Assembly (NCBI GenBank): GCA_009700485.1
Contig: WLLZ01000018.1
Coordinates: 1 to 22,726 of the forward strand
Direction: 5' to 3'
DNA from: Actinomycetota bacterium
Lineage (GTDB): Bacteria; Actinomycetota; Actinomycetes; S36-B12
Length of the DNA stretch: 22,726 nt
The notes below the pieces were generated by a model that saw only the letters and a program-made list of their open reading frames with translations, had not been told where the DNA came from and made no database searches. Positions 22,193-22,726 of the stretch are shown here, in pieces. Made by a program: the position numbers and the translations under genes. The number at the start of each line of letters is the position of its first letter. Positions within the stretch are counted from its first letter, which is position 1.

Positions 22193-22699
22193 ATGCAAGC
22201 ACTTGATGTGATTGGCGTCCGCATGGAGATGCCGTCGAACAACCCAATAGTGCTGCTGCGCGAGTCGGGCGGGGTGCGGTACTTACCAATTTGGGTTGGG
22301 GCGGTCGAGGCAACCGCAATCGCTTTTGCCCAGCAGGGGGTCGTGCCACCTCGGCCAATGACCCACGACCTGCTGAAGGACGTTTTAGAGGCCACCGGTG
22401 CAACACTCGTGGAAATTCGCATCACCGCACTTGAAGATGGGGTTTTCTACGCGGTTTTGGTCTTTGCATCCGGGGTTGAAGTAAGTGCTCGGCCTTCGGA
22501 TGCCATAGCACTGGCGCTGCGTGCCGGGGTGCCGATCTACGGAGCTGATGCGGTCCTCGATGAGGCTGGAATAGAGCTACCGGAGGAAGATCCAACTTCG
22601 CCTAATCTGGACGACGGCCAGCCGCAGGTGGCAAGTGATGTTGAGTTGAAACAATTCCGGGAGTTCTTGGACCAGGTCAAGCCTGAGGACTTCGAGTAG
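22193..22699 (+). CDS. DUF151 bifunctional nuclease family protein
   Basis: A 168-residue protein of the BFN/DUF151 family. It has the family landmarks PIVLLRESGGVRYLPIWVG, the AIAFAQQGV helix with PPRPMTHDLLKD, and VSARPSDAIALALRAGVPIY. A C-terminal acidic tail of about 40 residues ends in FREFLDQVKPEDF. Plant and bacterial members have been reported to have RNase/DNase activity, but the cellular role in actinobacteria is not settled. It corresponds to Rv1829, between two MerR genes in M. tuberculosis; a second MerR gene may follow beyond the window. The remaining 27 bases show no recognisable feature. Confidence 0.9.
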   Translation: MQALDVIGVRMEMPSNNPIVLLRESGGVRYLPIWVGAVEATAIAFAQQGVVPPRPMTHDLLKDVLEATGATLVEIRITALEDGVFYAVLVFASGVEVSARPSDAIALALRAGVPIYGADAVLDEAGIELPEEDPTSPNLDDGQPQVASDVELKQFREFLDQVKPEDFE

Positions 22700-22726
22700 T
22701 TTCCGAGGTGTTCGGCGTACTCCAAC

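Overview
The window is chromosomal housekeeping DNA from an actinobacterium (Actinomycetota) of moderate GC content (mid-50s percent by eye). The evidence is the actinobacterial SUF operon layout (sufR-sufB-sufD-Rieske ferredoxin-sufC-sufS-sufU-sufT), an InhA-like enoyl reductase after FabG, a two-ACT-domain SerB, DUF3099, and the block gcvH-garA-ftsR-DUF151. From memory, the gene neighbourhoods match M. tuberculosis Rv1451-Rv1473 (ctaB, ctaA, ABC pair, suf, echA12, ABC-F), Rv1483-Rv1484 (fabG1, inhA), Rv3041c-Rv3042c (ABC ATPase, serB2) and Rv1822-Rv1829 (pgsA2, gcvH, garA, MerR, DUF151), here brought together in 22.7 kb. Twenty-nine genes are called. Coding density is very high: no gap exceeds about 100 bp, and no tRNA, rRNA, IS element, prophage or CRISPR array was seen.

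Layout. Bases 1-1112 hold haem A biosynthesis: the tail of ctaB facing ctaA, with overlapping 3' ends. Bases 1157-2790 hold a minus-strand two-gene ABC-2 transporter that diverges from sufR. Bases 2850-9308 hold the SUF iron-sulfur cluster operon with its own regulator, almost every junction overlapping by 4-8 bp. Bases 9361-13646 hold an ABC-F ATPase, a crotonase-family enzyme and an ABC half-exporter. SURF1 and DUF3099 lie on the minus strand (13662-14708). Dodecin, a TMEM175-like channel protein, FabG, an InhA-like FabI and a SixA-like phosphatase run as one plus-strand unit (14811-17727), meeting minus-strand serB at a shared CTAG stop. An orphan ABC ATPase (19024) diverges from serB. The rest is a CDP-alcohol phosphatidyltransferase, gcvH, garA, ftsR and a DUF151 nuclease-like gene.

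How the genes relate. ctaB, ctaA and SURF1 all serve cytochrome oxidase maturation. The suf genes make Fe-S clusters, which SufR itself probably senses. fabG and fabI perform two steps of type II fatty acid synthesis. gcvH belongs to glycine cleavage, and GarA-type FHA proteins control 2-oxoglutarate and glutamate metabolism.

The main non-coding signal is a repeated start architecture. Genes that lack a Shine-Dalgarno sequence have a TAnnnT -10-like hexamer 6-9 nt before the start codon, which points to leaderless transcripts. In the divergent region before sufR, a perfect CAAC-N6-GTTG inverted repeat (the cyanobacterial SufR operator) sits on the predicted -10/+1. I see no clearly novel multi-gene defence or mobile system. 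The more unusual points are a GarA homologue with an N-terminal zinc ribbon and an altered phospho-switch, and a potassium-channel-family gene translationally linked to dodecin and fatty acid synthesis genes.
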